From the NCBI RefSeq assembly GCF_003675895.1, contig NZ_ML014774.1:1-64000 (forward strand): a stretch of DNA of 64,000 nt, in the 5' to 3' direction. The position numbers were made by a program, and so were the translations under genes. The notes below the pieces were generated by a model. That model was not told the DNA's origin. It saw only the letters and a list, made by a program, of their open reading frames with translations, and searched no databases. Every line of letters begins with the position of its first letter. Within the stretch, counting starts at the first letter, position 1. Below, one piece after another: positions 1 to 8,177 of this stretch. This DNA comes from Parashewanella curva (GTDB lineage: Bacteria; Pseudomonadota; Gammaproteobacteria; Enterobacterales; Shewanellaceae).

Positions 1-1
1 G

Positions 2-91
2 AGAGAAGAATGGGCGCTTCCATTAATGGAAAACTTTTATCGTTACCTTAAAAATCATCGTATTTACCGCAGTGTCTTTGGGATTATTTGA
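2..91 (+). CDS. 3' end of an unidentified gene (partial)
   Basis: An open frame enters from the left edge and gives about 29 residues, ending in a segment like MENFYRYLKNHRIYRSVFG before a TGA at 89-91. The composition (aromatic, basic) looks protein-like, but the family cannot be recognised from this fragment. The start lies outside the window. Confidence 0.35.
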   Translation, partial: REEWALPLMENFYRYLKNHRIYRSVFGII

Positions 92-179
92 TTTAGAAAT
101 ATGAGGGGATCTTTAAGGTAAAAAATACAAAAACCAAAAAGACAATTTTTAATGGGAAAATTTTCAATAAAATAGGGCT

Positions 180-298
180 AACTTGCACCGATAGCGCTTG
201 TAAAGCTTGGAAGTAACTGAAAAGCATAATGGGTGGTCATTGTAAGGTGATGGCCATCTGAGGAAATTGAACCATAGCCGAGCTAGGTGCAATTTTTT
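180..298 (+). ncRNA. candidate small structured RNA ending in an intrinsic terminator
   Basis: Bases 183-189 (TTGCACC) plus 192-195 (TAGC) pair with 282-285 (GCTA) plus 286-292 (GGTGCAA). This gives an 11-bp closing stem with a 2-nt bulge, followed directly by six T residues at 293-298. Inside, TGGTCAT (about 234-240) pairs with ATGGCCA (about 250-256), including one G-U pair. A TAAAAT hexamer at 168-173 could be a -10 box, placing a start near 180. Two GGA motifs (in TTGGAAG and GAGGAAA) could be CsrA sites, which is only a guess. No known RNA family was recognised. The stem plus T-run is seen directly; that it is a stand-alone RNA is inferred. Confidence 0.42.
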
Positions 299-460
299 AA
301 AAATATCTCTTATTTATAACTCATGTTACGCACCAAGAGATGATTAGTGGCATAATCATGAAATGAACGATGAACTACTTGCTTTTATTAGTCTGGTTAG
401 CTTGGCTTGACTGTGAATAAGGTGAAGAGTTTAAAGAACTAAGTACTTTAGGATAAAACA

Positions 461-503
461 TTGAAAAAATGAGAGCAATCAAGTGGTTTCTTAATGCTCT
501 CAT
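461..503 (-). terminator. Rho-independent terminator of the VOC-gloA operon
   Basis: Read on the minus strand, ATGAGAGCA (503-495) pairs perfectly with TGCTCTCAT (477-469) and is followed by a T-run. It lies about 60 bp beyond the gloA stop. Confidence 0.75.
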
Positions 504-560
504 AACGCCTTGCTAATGATAAGTTAAGATATTTTAATCAACTTATGGTGAAGTTAAATT

Positions 561-971
561 TTACCCTAAGCCCTTAGTCGCTGATTTCATCTGAATCAGC
601 TCAATCTTATATCCATCAGGATCTTCCACAAAAGCAATTTCAGTCGTACCACCAGCAACTGGGCCTGGTTCACGGGTAATTTTGCCACCAGCTTCAGCAA
701 TCGTTTTACATTGAGCATAGATATCTTCAGCACCGATAGCCAAATGACCAAATCCCGTGCCCATGTCATAGTTGTCTGTATCCCAGTTATAAGTCAGTTC
801 AACTACTGCATGACCTTCAGACTCTTCTCCATAGCCCACAAAAGCAAGGGTATACTGATATTCTGAATTTTCAGATTTACGAAGTAATTTCATTCCTAGA
901 ATACGAGTATAAAAATCAATACTTTTATCTAAATTACCGACTCGGATCATTGTGTGTAACAGTTGGCTCAT
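561..971 (-). CDS. gloA: Lactoylglutathione lyase (glyoxalase I)
   Basis: Converts the hemithioacetal of methylglyoxal and glutathione into S-lactoylglutathione in the cytoplasm, the first step of methylglyoxal detoxification. The protein is a single VOC-fold chain of about 136 residues, matching the usual length near 135. The family start [14 protein letters not shown] is present, so I place the start four codons inside the longest frame. Expected metal ligands are visible: His in QLLHTM, Glu in AVVELTYN, His in GFGHLAIG and Glu in KIELIQ. It is the second gene of a two-gene minus-strand unit with the VOC gene at 1015-1515 (gap of 43 bp) and ends before the terminator at 461-503. Confidence 0.93.
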   Translation of the reverse strand: MSQLLHTMIRVGNLDKSIDFYTRILGMKLLRKSENSEYQYTLAFVGYGEESEGHAVVELTYNWDTDNYDMGTGFGHLAIGAEDIYAQCKTIAEAGGKITREPGPVAGGTTEIAFVEDPDGYKIELIQMKSATKGLG

Positions 972-1014
972 AATGCGTTCCAAAACAATTGTTAGTGTAA
1001 GTCAATGATAACAA

Positions 1015-1515
1015 TCAATTGTTGTATGCACCACTTGAATAGGTTAGCTCGTAACTATGGCTGTAAATTTCTAGAATATTGCCAAATGGATCTTCCATGT
1101 AAATCATGCGATATGGTTTTTCACCCGGATAATAGTATCTAGGCTCTTTCATTCGTCTTTTTCCGCCTGCGGCGACAATTTTTTCAGCTAATCCTTCTAC
1201 ATCAGGATCTTGAACACAAAAATGGAAAATACCTGTTTTCCAGTATTCGAAGTTGTTTTCAGGATTCTGTTGATTTTCGAATTGGAATAGCTCAACACCA
1301 ATCCTGTCTCCAGTTGACATATGGGCAATTTTAAATCTGTTCCAACCAGCACCAAACACATCAGTACACATTTCACCTATGGCACTGGTGTCTTCAGTGA
1401 TTTCTGTTGGTTCCATAATTAGGTACCAACCAAGTACTTCGGTATAAAATTTTACTGCAGCTTCAACATCGGGTACTGAAATACCAATATGAGAAAATGT
1501 TCTAGGATAAGCCAT
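1015..1515 (-). CDS. VOC-superfamily (glyoxalase-like) protein
   Basis: A 166-residue protein with two beta-alpha-beta-beta-beta modules of the vicinal-oxygen-chelate fold. The first begins FSHIGISVPDVEAAVKFYTEVLGW; it also contains FHFCVQDPD and ends YMEDPFGNILEIYSHSYE. Candidate metal ligands are the His of FSHIG, the Glu of GVELFQF, the His of IFHFCV and the Glu of ILEIYSH. It could be a second glyoxalase or a dioxygenase/epimerase relative; the substrate cannot be read from the sequence. It is transcribed away from the LysR gene at 1618, with a dyad between them, so LysR control of this gene and gloA is likely. Confidence 0.8.
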   Translation of the reverse strand: MAYPRTFSHIGISVPDVEAAVKFYTEVLGWYLIMEPTEITEDTSAIGEMCTDVFGAGWNRFKIAHMSTGDRIGVELFQFENQQNPENNFEYWKTGIFHFCVQDPDVEGLAEKIVAAGGKRRMKEPRYYYPGEKPYRMIYMEDPFGNILEIYSHSYELTYSSGAYNN

Positions 1516-1573
1516 GATTTATTCTCTTAGTTATGGATATGGCTCAATGATAGGTTTGTTTTATGAAAAGTTT

Positions 1574-1604
1574 AAATTATCATTACTTGGTGTATTGATA
1601 ATTT
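1574..1604. promoter_or_regulatory. Inverted repeat between VOC gene and lysR-type gene, likely LysR operator
   Basis: AAATTATCA (1574-1582) and TGATAATTT (1596-1604) form a perfect 9-bp dyad with a 13-bp centre. It lies in the short divergent gap, which is where LysR-type regulators usually bind. Each arm keeps an A/T-rich LysR-box character. The link to the adjacent regulator is inferred from position. Confidence 0.55.
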
Positions 1605-1617
1605 TTTATTATAAGCG

Positions 1618-2511
1618 ATGCTAAATCCACATTGGTTAAGAACCTTCAAAACACTCATTGATATTGGCAGCTTCACTCAAGCAGCCGAAAAATTATTTAT
1701 GACTCAACCTGGTGTCTCTCAACATATTCAAAAGCTAGAAGATATGTGTGGTTATACATTGATTAAGCGTCAAAAGCGTAGCTTTGAAATTACAGCGCAA
1801 GGTAAATTGGTATACCAATATGCGCTTGATATTGAGCGGAATGAACAAAACCTACTTAGTAAATTAAGTTTTAATGAACCTTATTCAGGGCAATACAGAA
1901 TAGCTTGTTCCGGCGCTTTTTCTCTTCTGCTATATCCGCATTTGGTAGAATTACAAAAACAGTATCCATTGTTGACCCCAAGTGTAGAAGTGGCTCCTAA
2001 TCATAAAATCTTTGAATCAATATCAGTCGGCAATGTCGATTTTGGCTTGGTAACACAATTACCCGATCCAATTTATTTTGATTTTGAAGTAATTGGTAGA
2101 GAACGATTATGTTTATTTGTTCCATCAGAAGGTTTATGTCACAACATAGAGAAGTTGGTTAAATTAGGATTTATCAGTCATCCAGATGCGACTCATTACC
2201 TAAAGTATTTTATGTCTGAATGTGGTCATGCTGAACTATCAAAAATGAATACAGATGACTTTCCAATTTCAGGCTATATCAATCAACTTGCACAAATACT
2301 TACCCCGGTCGCTAATGGTATTGGGTTCACTGTATTACCGGAATCAGTACGGAAAAGTTGTTTAGAAGCTCAAAATTTAATGACGTGGGATATAGGGAAG
2401 CCAGTATATGAAACGGTGTTTTTAGTCAAAAAGAAAGATTATGAATTACCAGTAAGGTGCAATACGGTGATTAAATTGTTAAAAGGGCTAACATGCTTAA
2501 GAGGGGAATAG
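1618..2511 (+). CDS. LysR-family transcriptional regulator
   Basis: A 297-residue regulator, the normal length for the family. The N-terminal winged helix-turn-helix is clear (HWLRTFKTLIDIGSFTQAA, then MTQPGVSQHIQKLE). It is followed by a linker helix and a periplasmic-binding-protein-like effector domain from about residue 90. It is divergent from the VOC-gloA pair, and the dyad at 1574-1604 sits just before its start. By analogy with the family it probably autoregulates and controls the divergent operon. The effector is unknown; a reactive aldehyde or a related metabolite is a guess from the neighbours. Confidence 0.88.
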   Translation: MLNPHWLRTFKTLIDIGSFTQAAEKLFMTQPGVSQHIQKLEDMCGYTLIKRQKRSFEITAQGKLVYQYALDIERNEQNLLSKLSFNEPYSGQYRIACSGAFSLLLYPHLVELQKQYPLLTPSVEVAPNHKIFESISVGNVDFGLVTQLPDPIYFDFEVIGRERLCLFVPSEGLCHNIEKLVKLGFISHPDATHYLKYFMSECGHAELSKMNTDDFPISGYINQLAQILTPVANGIGFTVLPESVRKSCLEAQNLMTWDIGKPVYETVFLVKKKDYELPVRCNTVIKLLKGLTCLRGE

Positions 2512-2596
2512 ATTGAAAGATAGTTAATTTTAGTCATTCATTCTTCACTTAATCCCAAAAAAAATCTACAATACTGGCGATTTTTTAGGGATAATT

Positions 2597-3016
2597 GTGT
2601 TTAACACGCGGTTAAAATTACTTCTTTTGATAACCATGTTACTTGCTTTTGTCGGGCAGGTGGTGGCTTATCATTATGTTGCGGTACACAAAGATATCTC
2701 TAACTCTCAATTCTCCTCGCAAAAGCTGTTTCTCGATAATCAAGACTCTGATTTGACTACTCGCAATGATTTATTAGTAGAAGGAGCCGCCAAAGATCAA
2801 CTAACGTCCGAAAAAGAAGAAGACTGCTGTGAAGTGCAGTGTTGTGAAAACGATTGCTTTTGTCCAGCTAACGCATGTGCCCCTGTTGTTTTTTTAGAGT
2901 TGAGCCTTCCTACTTTAGAGTCAGCTAAGATAAGTGAACCTGTCTTGCCAGTGAAGAGCAAAAGTACACGATTTATTGCTACTTCTTTGTACCGTCCTCC
3001 CATTTTTACCTCTTAG
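2597..3016 (+). CDS. Small exported Cys-rich protein, probably metal-related
   Basis: A 139-residue protein that starts at GTG (AGGGA ribosome-binding site 6 bp upstream). Residues 1-25 form a signal peptide or anchor (LKLLLLITMLLAFVGQVVA). Around residues 75-95 there is a dense cysteine cluster (CCEVQCC, CFCPANAC), and the tail ends SLYRPPIF. Short leader-type proteins with a terminal YRPP motif are often found ahead of heavy-metal efflux or uptake genes. The gene sits 70 bp before a TonB receptor whose mature N-terminus is His-rich. Role inferred: periplasmic metal binding or sensing. No named family was recognised with certainty. Confidence 0.6.
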   Translation: MFNTRLKLLLLITMLLAFVGQVVAYHYVAVHKDISNSQFSSQKLFLDNQDSDLTTRNDLLVEGAAKDQLTSEKEEDCCEVQCCENDCFCPANACAPVVFLELSLPTLESAKISEPVLPVKSKSTRFIATSLYRPPIFTS

Positions 3017-3044
3017 ATTCAGTGTCTTACAACCAAATTATTCA

Positions 3045-3061
3045 TTGCGAATATTTCGCAA
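3045..3061. promoter_or_regulatory. Perfect palindrome upstream of the TonB receptor
   Basis: TTGCGAATATTTCGCAA has 7-bp arms and a 3-bp centre and lies 25 bp before the receptor start. It could be an operator for a metal or stress regulator, or an mRNA hairpin near the ribosome-binding site. It does not match the Fur or Zur consensus. Confidence 0.35.
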
Positions 3062-3086
3062 GGATTAGCATTGCTAGAGGTAAATA

Positions 3087-5057
3087 ATGCTTACAAAATT
3101 ATCTAAAGTAGCCGTTGCTGTGCTACTCGCACCTTCAATATCTTATGCCAGTGAAGGTGAACATGAACATCATGAGCATGGTGAAAATAATGTTGAAAGA
3201 ATTCAAGTGACGGCATCCCGACTTGGGCGTATTGTGACGGAATCTGCGACACGAACCGAGATCATCAATGGTGAAGAAATTCAAGAAAAGGCCCTAATGA
3301 GACCGGGGAATATTTCTATGCTGGTGGCAGAAACAGGTGGCGTGAGAGTACAAAACACTTCACTGGCGTTAGGAAGTGCCAATATTCGATTGCAAAGTTT
3401 GTATGGACGTTACACACAATTACTCAGTGATGGTTTGCCACTTTACGGGGGACAAACAGCATCTATTGGTTTACTTCAAATTCCTCCTACCGATTTAGCG
3501 AGTGTTGAAATCATCAAAGGTTCGGCATCTTCACTGTATGGTGGTTCAGCGCTTGGAGGTGTGATTAATTTATTCTCTCGTACTCCATCAGATGAACTTG
3601 AAGGTGAAGTGCTTTTAAATGCGACTTCTAAAAATGGACAAGACATTACGTCTTATTTTGCATCTCCGATAACTGACTCAACCATTGCTTCAGTAACGGC
3701 GGGTTTACATAATCAAAAGCAACAAGATTTAGACCATGATGGCTGGCTTGATATGGCTGAATATCAGCGAGTAACGATTCGTCCGCGTGTTTACTGGGAA
3801 AGTGGAAGTGGAGCTAATCTATACCTAACTTTTGGTGCAATGATTGAAGATAGAACAGGAGGTACCAAAGCGGGCTCGAACCTGCCTAATGGTAAGCCAT
3901 TTATCCAAAGCCAAGATTCGAAAAGGTTTGATAGCGGATTTATATTTGATCAACCGCTTAGAAGTGATTAACCTCAATATTCGCGGCTCAGCAATGCGTC
4001 AGCAACATGATCATGTTTATGGTTTAGTCAAAGAAAACGATACTCACGAAAGTTATTTATTTGAATCGAGTGTGTCTGGTTACAATGATGAAACGGCTTG
4101 GCTTCTAGGCTTAGCTTATCAATCAGATCGATTCGAATCCAAAGAGTTTTCAGCTTTTAACTATCAGTACAATGTACCGGGTTTATTTTCTCAAGTTGAT
4201 TATGAGTTAGTGATGAAATATCAATGTCGGCTAGTGCCCGCACAGATTGGCATAGTGAATATGGCACGCAGTTTAGCCCGCGAATTTCGGGATTATATAA
4301 ACCTGACAACTGGACAATTAGAGGTTCTTACGGGCAAGGGTTTTATGCGCCAACACCGTTTATTGAAGATATTGAAGATGTAGGTTTATCAAGGTTAGCA
4401 CCGCTTGATAACTTAAAAGCAGATCAGGCGACCACGGCTTCTATCGATATTTCTTACACAGTTGATAGTGTTGAAACAAGCGTCACCTTGTTTGCTTCTG
4501 ATGTAGAAAATGTCACTGAACTAGAAGTGATAAAACCAGCAGATATACATTCAAATAAAAAGGTTCGTATAGTCAATGCCGCTGGTAAAAGTGAGATTCG
4601 TGGTACAGAACTTCTGCTTCGTTATCGCTGGAGAGATCTTAAGTTGACGGGCAGTTATTTGTACACAGACGCAACTAAAGAGAACAGCGCAGGCAATGGC
4701 CGAGTGCCACTTAATTTAACACCAAAACACTCGGCAGGCGCCGTGGTCATGTGGGAAGAACATGGTAGTCATCTAGTTGGTTTTGAGGCCTACTATACTG
4801 GCACTCAACATCTAGAGGGCAACCCATACCGTGAAAAGAGCAAAGCTTATTGGCACTTAGGTCTTCTTGGGCAAATTACGGTGGGTAAAGTGAGCTATTT
4901 TATTAACGCAGAAAACTTGCTTAATGTTCGTCAAACTAAAGAAGAGTCATTATTGCTGCCAGTACAAGCTCCAAGTGGACGATGGACAACTGACATCTGG
5001 TCTCGTAATGATGGGTTTACTGTTAACGCAGGTATTCGAATTCAGTTTGGGCATTAA
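3087..5057 (+). pseudogene. TonB-dependent outer-membrane receptor, interrupted by two compensating frameshifts
   Basis: The N-terminal part (signal peptide, His-rich EGEHEHHEHGENN, then the plug domain with SASSLYGGSALGGVIN) is in one frame up to a stop at 3969-3971. The barrel continues in the next frame from about 3961 (EVINLNIRGSAMRQQ) to about 4209. It then returns to the first frame (SASARTDWHSEYG) and runs to the terminal beta-strand FTVNAGIRIQFGH. Removing one base near 3957-3960 and adding one A near 4209 restores a continuous receptor of about 656 residues. The His-rich start and the Cys-rich neighbour suggest copper or zinc. Either the gene is dead or the assembly has two errors here; neighbouring genes are intact. 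Confidence 0.82.
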
Positions 5058-5085
5058 TGCGTTTGTAAGTGTTGAACAAATACAT

Positions 5086-5118
5086 TACAAGGTGACATTC
5101 GAGAGTTGTCTCCTTGTA
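5086..5118. terminator. Weak hairpin between the convergent receptor and nth genes
   Basis: TACAAGG (5086-5092) pairs with CCTTGTA (5112-5118), followed by TTTAAAG. The U-tract is poor, so this is only a possible terminator for the receptor transcript. Confidence 0.3.
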
Positions 5119-5151
5119 TTTAAAGTGTTGAAATTTGGTTCCTGCAAATAC

Positions 5152-5787
5152 TTATATTTCAGTTTTATCTTTAAACTCACAAAGATCTTCAATAATACAA
5201 CTACCGCATCTTGGTTTTCTGGCTATGCAGGTATAGCGACCGTGTAAAATAAACCAGTGGTGAACATCGACCTTGAATTCAGCAGGGACAACTTTAAGCA
5301 TTTTCTGCTCGACTTGGTCGACATTCTTACCCATTGCAAACTTGGTGCGGTTTGCCATGCGGTAGATATGGGTATCTACTGCGATAGTAGGCCAGCCAAA
5401 TGCCGTGTTTAATACCACGTTTGCTGTTTTTCGACCAACGCCGGGAAGGGCTTCTAAAGCTTCACGGTCTTCGGGCACTTCACCGTTATATTTTTTTATT
5501 AAAATTTCACAGGCTTTGATCACGTTAATAGCTTTGTTGTTATACAGCCCAATGGTTTTAATGTATTGCTTTAAACCATCTACGCCCAAATCATAGATAG
5601 CTTGTGCAGTATTCGCTACAGGGAATAATTTATGGGTGGCTTTGTTTACAGAAACATCTGTAGCTTGTGCTGACAAGGTTACGGCAACCAACAACTCAAA
5701 AGGAGAAGAGAAATTCAATTCAGTTTCTGGTTTCGGGTTATTGGCTCTTAATCGTTCCAATATTTCACGACGTTTAGCGTTATTCAT
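5152..5787 (-). CDS. nth: Endonuclease III (DNA glycosylase / AP lyase)
   Basis: Removes oxidised pyrimidines in base-excision repair and nicks the abasic site. The 211-residue length matches E. coli Nth. The helix-hairpin-helix LPGVGRKTANVV carries the catalytic Lys, and the catalytic Asp follows in IAVDTHIYRM. The C-terminal iron-sulphur loop has the exact spacing C-x6-C-x2-C-x5-C (CIARKPRCGSCIIEDLC). Its start codon overlaps the rsxE stop (TAATG), so it is translated as the last gene of the rsx operon, the arrangement known in E. coli. Confidence 0.97.
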   Translation of the reverse strand: MNNAKRREILERLRANNPKPETELNFSSPFELLVAVTLSAQATDVSVNKATHKLFPVANTAQAIYDLGVDGLKQYIKTIGLYNNKAINVIKACEILIKKYNGEVPEDREALEALPGVGRKTANVVLNTAFGWPTIAVDTHIYRMANRTKFAMGKNVDQVEQKMLKVVPAEFKVDVHHWFILHGRYTCIARKPRCGSCIIEDLCEFKDKTEI

Positions 5788-6482
5788 TAACCTACCTTTG
5801 TGATTCGAGCACGAGTAATTTCAGTTTGAACAGGTGCAGGCTTTCTTTCTTCAAGTTTTTTATCGATAACGTTTTTAGCGGCAATCATCAAACCCATTCC
5901 TATAAATGCGCCAGGTGGAAGCATTGCCAGTAAGAATGAGGTATCTACTTTCCACAAATGGATCGTCAAATTGGCAGCCCAAGGTCCCAGTAATTGCTCA
6001 GCTCCGCTAAATAGAGTACCTTGGCTTAAAATTTCACGACCAGCACCAAGAATAACTAAAACTAGAGCAAAGCCTACACCCATCATTAGACCGTCATAAG
6101 CCGAAGCCCAAACGTTATTTCTTGAAGCGAAAGCCTCAGCTCGACCAATGATCACGCAATTCGTTACGATAAGAGGTAAGAAGATACCTAAAGATAAATA
6201 AAGTTCATACGCATAAGCGTTAATGAGTAATTGAACCGTAGTCACCAATGCTGCAATGATCATCACAAATACTGGAATCCGAATTTCTTTAGGTACATAG
6301 TCACGCACCAACGACACCAATACGTTAGAACCGATCAAAACCACCATTGTGGCTAAACCTAGACCCAAGGCATTAGTAACCGTAGCTGTTACTGCAAGCA
6401 AAGGGCACAAGCCAAGCAACTGAACTAAACCGGGATTGTTTTTCCATAATCCCTGAATGGTAATATCTTTATAATTAGCCAT
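5787..6482 (-). CDS. rsxE: Electron transport complex subunit RsxE/RnfE
   Basis: Integral membrane subunit of the Rnf/Rsx complex, which couples electron flow between ferredoxin and NAD to ion movement; in E. coli the Rsx form keeps SoxR reduced. About 231 residues with six hydrophobic segments. The hallmark [20 protein letters not shown] is near the N-terminus, shared with its paralogue RsxA. I choose the internal ATG giving [11 protein letters not shown], which matches the family start, rather than the 14-codon longer frame. It overlaps the rsxG end by 8 bp and nth by 1 bp, consistent with translational coupling. Confidence 0.96.
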   Translation of the reverse strand: MANYKDITIQGLWKNNPGLVQLLGLCPLLAVTATVTNALGLGLATMVVLIGSNVLVSLVRDYVPKEIRIPVFVMIIAALVTTVQLLINAYAYELYLSLGIFLPLIVTNCVIIGRAEAFASRNNVWASAYDGLMMGVGFALVLVILGAGREILSQGTLFSGAEQLLGPWAANLTIHLWKVDTSFLLAMLPPGAFIGMGLMIAAKNVIDKKLEERKPAPVQTEITRARITKVG

Positions 6483-7113
6483 TTTGTTCCTCACATGAGC
6501 GAGTTTGACGCTGTATATCTGCAAAATGAGAGTTGATATAAGTTAAAGCTTTATGTACGGCTTTCACGTATGCTCTCGGAGTAATAGTAGCTCCGGTAAA
6601 TTGATCGAAGTCGCCTCCATCTTTTTTGACTTTCCACTTGCGAGCGCTTGGTTTTGATAGTGTTTTGCCATTAAATTCGTGAACCCAGTCAGACTTAGAT
6701 AGTTCGATTTTATCACCTAATCCAGGCGTTTCATTATGCTCTAGGGTTCTAACTCCTAATATTTCACCAGCTTTAGTAACAGATAAAATCAGTTTTATTT
6801 TGCCGTTATAACCGTCTGGGGCATAAGTTTCCATTGCGATGGCAGTTGCATGTTGCTCCTTGGTCGCAATAAAGGCGGCAACAGGTGTATCTGTATTGAG
6901 CTCATTAGGAGCATAAATCAAACGGCAACTTTGAACTAAATTATTGTCATGAATATCATTTGGAATGATATCCGTTAAAATTTTTAGGCGTTGAGCTTGC
7001 TTCTGAGCTTGTATTTTGTCGGCTGTAAATTTATCGACAAAAGCGACCAGCCCAGTACATAACATGGCAAAAAGCGCGAGGATAAGTCCATTTCTTACAA
7101 TACTTTTATTCAT
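6475..7113 (-). CDS. rsxG: Electron transport complex subunit RsxG/RnfG
   Basis: Periplasm-facing flavoprotein subunit of the Rsx/Rnf complex, 212 residues. One N-terminal membrane helix ([18 protein letters not shown]) is followed by an FMN-binding domain. FMN is attached to Thr through the motif S/TGATxT, seen here as [15 protein letters not shown] near residue 175. The motif [12 protein letters not shown] is also typical. It sits between rsxD (15-bp gap) and rsxE (overlap). Confidence 0.96.
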   Translation of the reverse strand: MNKSIVRNGLILALFAMLCTGLVAFVDKFTADKIQAQKQAQRLKILTDIIPNDIHDNNLVQSCRLIYAPNELNTDTPVAAFIATKEQHATAIAMETYAPDGYNGKIKLILSVTKAGEILGVRTLEHNETPGLGDKIELSKSDWVHEFNGKTLSKPSARKWKVKKDGGDFDQFTGATITPRAYVKAVHKALTYINSHFADIQRQTRSCEEQNG

Positions 7114-7128
7114 TAATGGTTCCTTGGC

Positions 7129-8175
7129 TTAACTTGTACGATGACCATAACTGCGCGGTCTGACATAGTAGTCGATAAAAGGAGCAGTCATATTGGCGAG
7201 TAACACTGCAAATGCGAATGCATCAGGGTAGCCACCAAAAGTACGAATTACATAAACCAAAATGCCGATCATCGCGCCAAATATGAGTCGACCTCTAGGG
7301 CTGGTGGCGGCGGTAACAGGATCGGTAGCAATAAAGAATGCAGCTAGCATTGTCGCGCCAGTAAACAGTTGGTTAGTCGGCGAAATATGCGTATCTGGGT
7401 GTAATAAAAAGCCAGCACTTGTACAAATAAATAGGGCAACAAGCACACCGGTACAAATATGCCAGCGGATCACCTTCAGTTTTAGCATGGCTAGACCACC
7501 TAAAAGATAGCCAAGATTTATCCAAAACCAACCCGTAGCGATACTGCCTGTAAATGCAGGTTGCTTCATTATTTCAGAAGTGATGTGCTCAAGTGAGTAA
7601 CCTGTTTTCAGACTATCTAATGGTGTAGCCATTGTCGTTCCGTCTATTGCCTGCTTCCAGTAATCGGCGGCATAGTGACTTAAACCGAAAATGGTATTGA
7701 AGGCATCCGTAAAAGTAGGGGAGTGAGCTGCCACACTTAACGGCGCATTCCAGTTGGTCATTTGAACAGGAAAAGATATTAGAAGTAATACATAACCTGC
7801 CATTGCAGGGTTAAAGATATTATTTCCTAATCCACCGTAGAGATGTTTTACAAACACGATGGCAAACAACACACCGATGACAATGATCCACCATGGCGCC
7901 ATGGAAGGTATGGCGACAGCTAAAAGAACAGCTGTAACTACGGCACTGTAGTCTGAAAGGGCAAAGCTAATGCTTTTATTACGAAGCTTCATGACTGCGG
8001 CTTCAGCTGCAATAGCCACTGATACGGCTAAAAGTACTTGTATTAAACTCCCCCAACCAAAAAAGTAGAGCTGCGCAGCAAAGCCTAGAAGCATGCACAC
8101 AAGAACGCGTTGCATAACCCTACTGGTTTGTAATTGAGTATTAATATGGGGCGATGAGGCGCTTTTAAATGCCAT
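7129..8175 (-). CDS. rsxD: Electron transport complex subunit RsxD/RnfD
   Basis: Polytopic membrane subunit, 348 residues, with about nine or ten hydrophobic helices and a covalent FMN site expected at the Thr of [12 protein letters not shown] near residue 190. Other family signatures are [20 protein letters not shown] and [21 protein letters not shown]. It starts 2 bp after the rsxC stop. Confidence 0.96.
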   Translation of the reverse strand: MAFKSASSPHINTQLQTSRVMQRVLVCMLLGFAAQLYFFGWGSLIQVLLAVSVAIAAEAAVMKLRNKSISFALSDYSAVVTAVLLAVAIPSMAPWWIIVIGVLFAIVFVKHLYGGLGNNIFNPAMAGYVLLLISFPVQMTNWNAPLSVAAHSPTFTDAFNTIFGLSHYAADYWKQAIDGTTMATPLDSLKTGYSLEHITSEIMKQPAFTGSIATGWFWINLGYLLGGLAMLKLKVIRWHICTGVLVALFICTSAGFLLHPDTHISPTNQLFTGATMLAAFFIATDPVTAATSPRGRLIFGAMIGILVYVIRTFGGYPDAFAFAVLLANMTAPFIDYYVRPRSYGHRTS

Positions 8176-8177
8176 GG

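Noticed and set aside
305-341. Inverted repeat ATCTCTT / AAGAGAT downstream of the candidate RNA
   Set aside because: Loop of 23 nt and no clear T-run; too weak to call as a terminator or element end.
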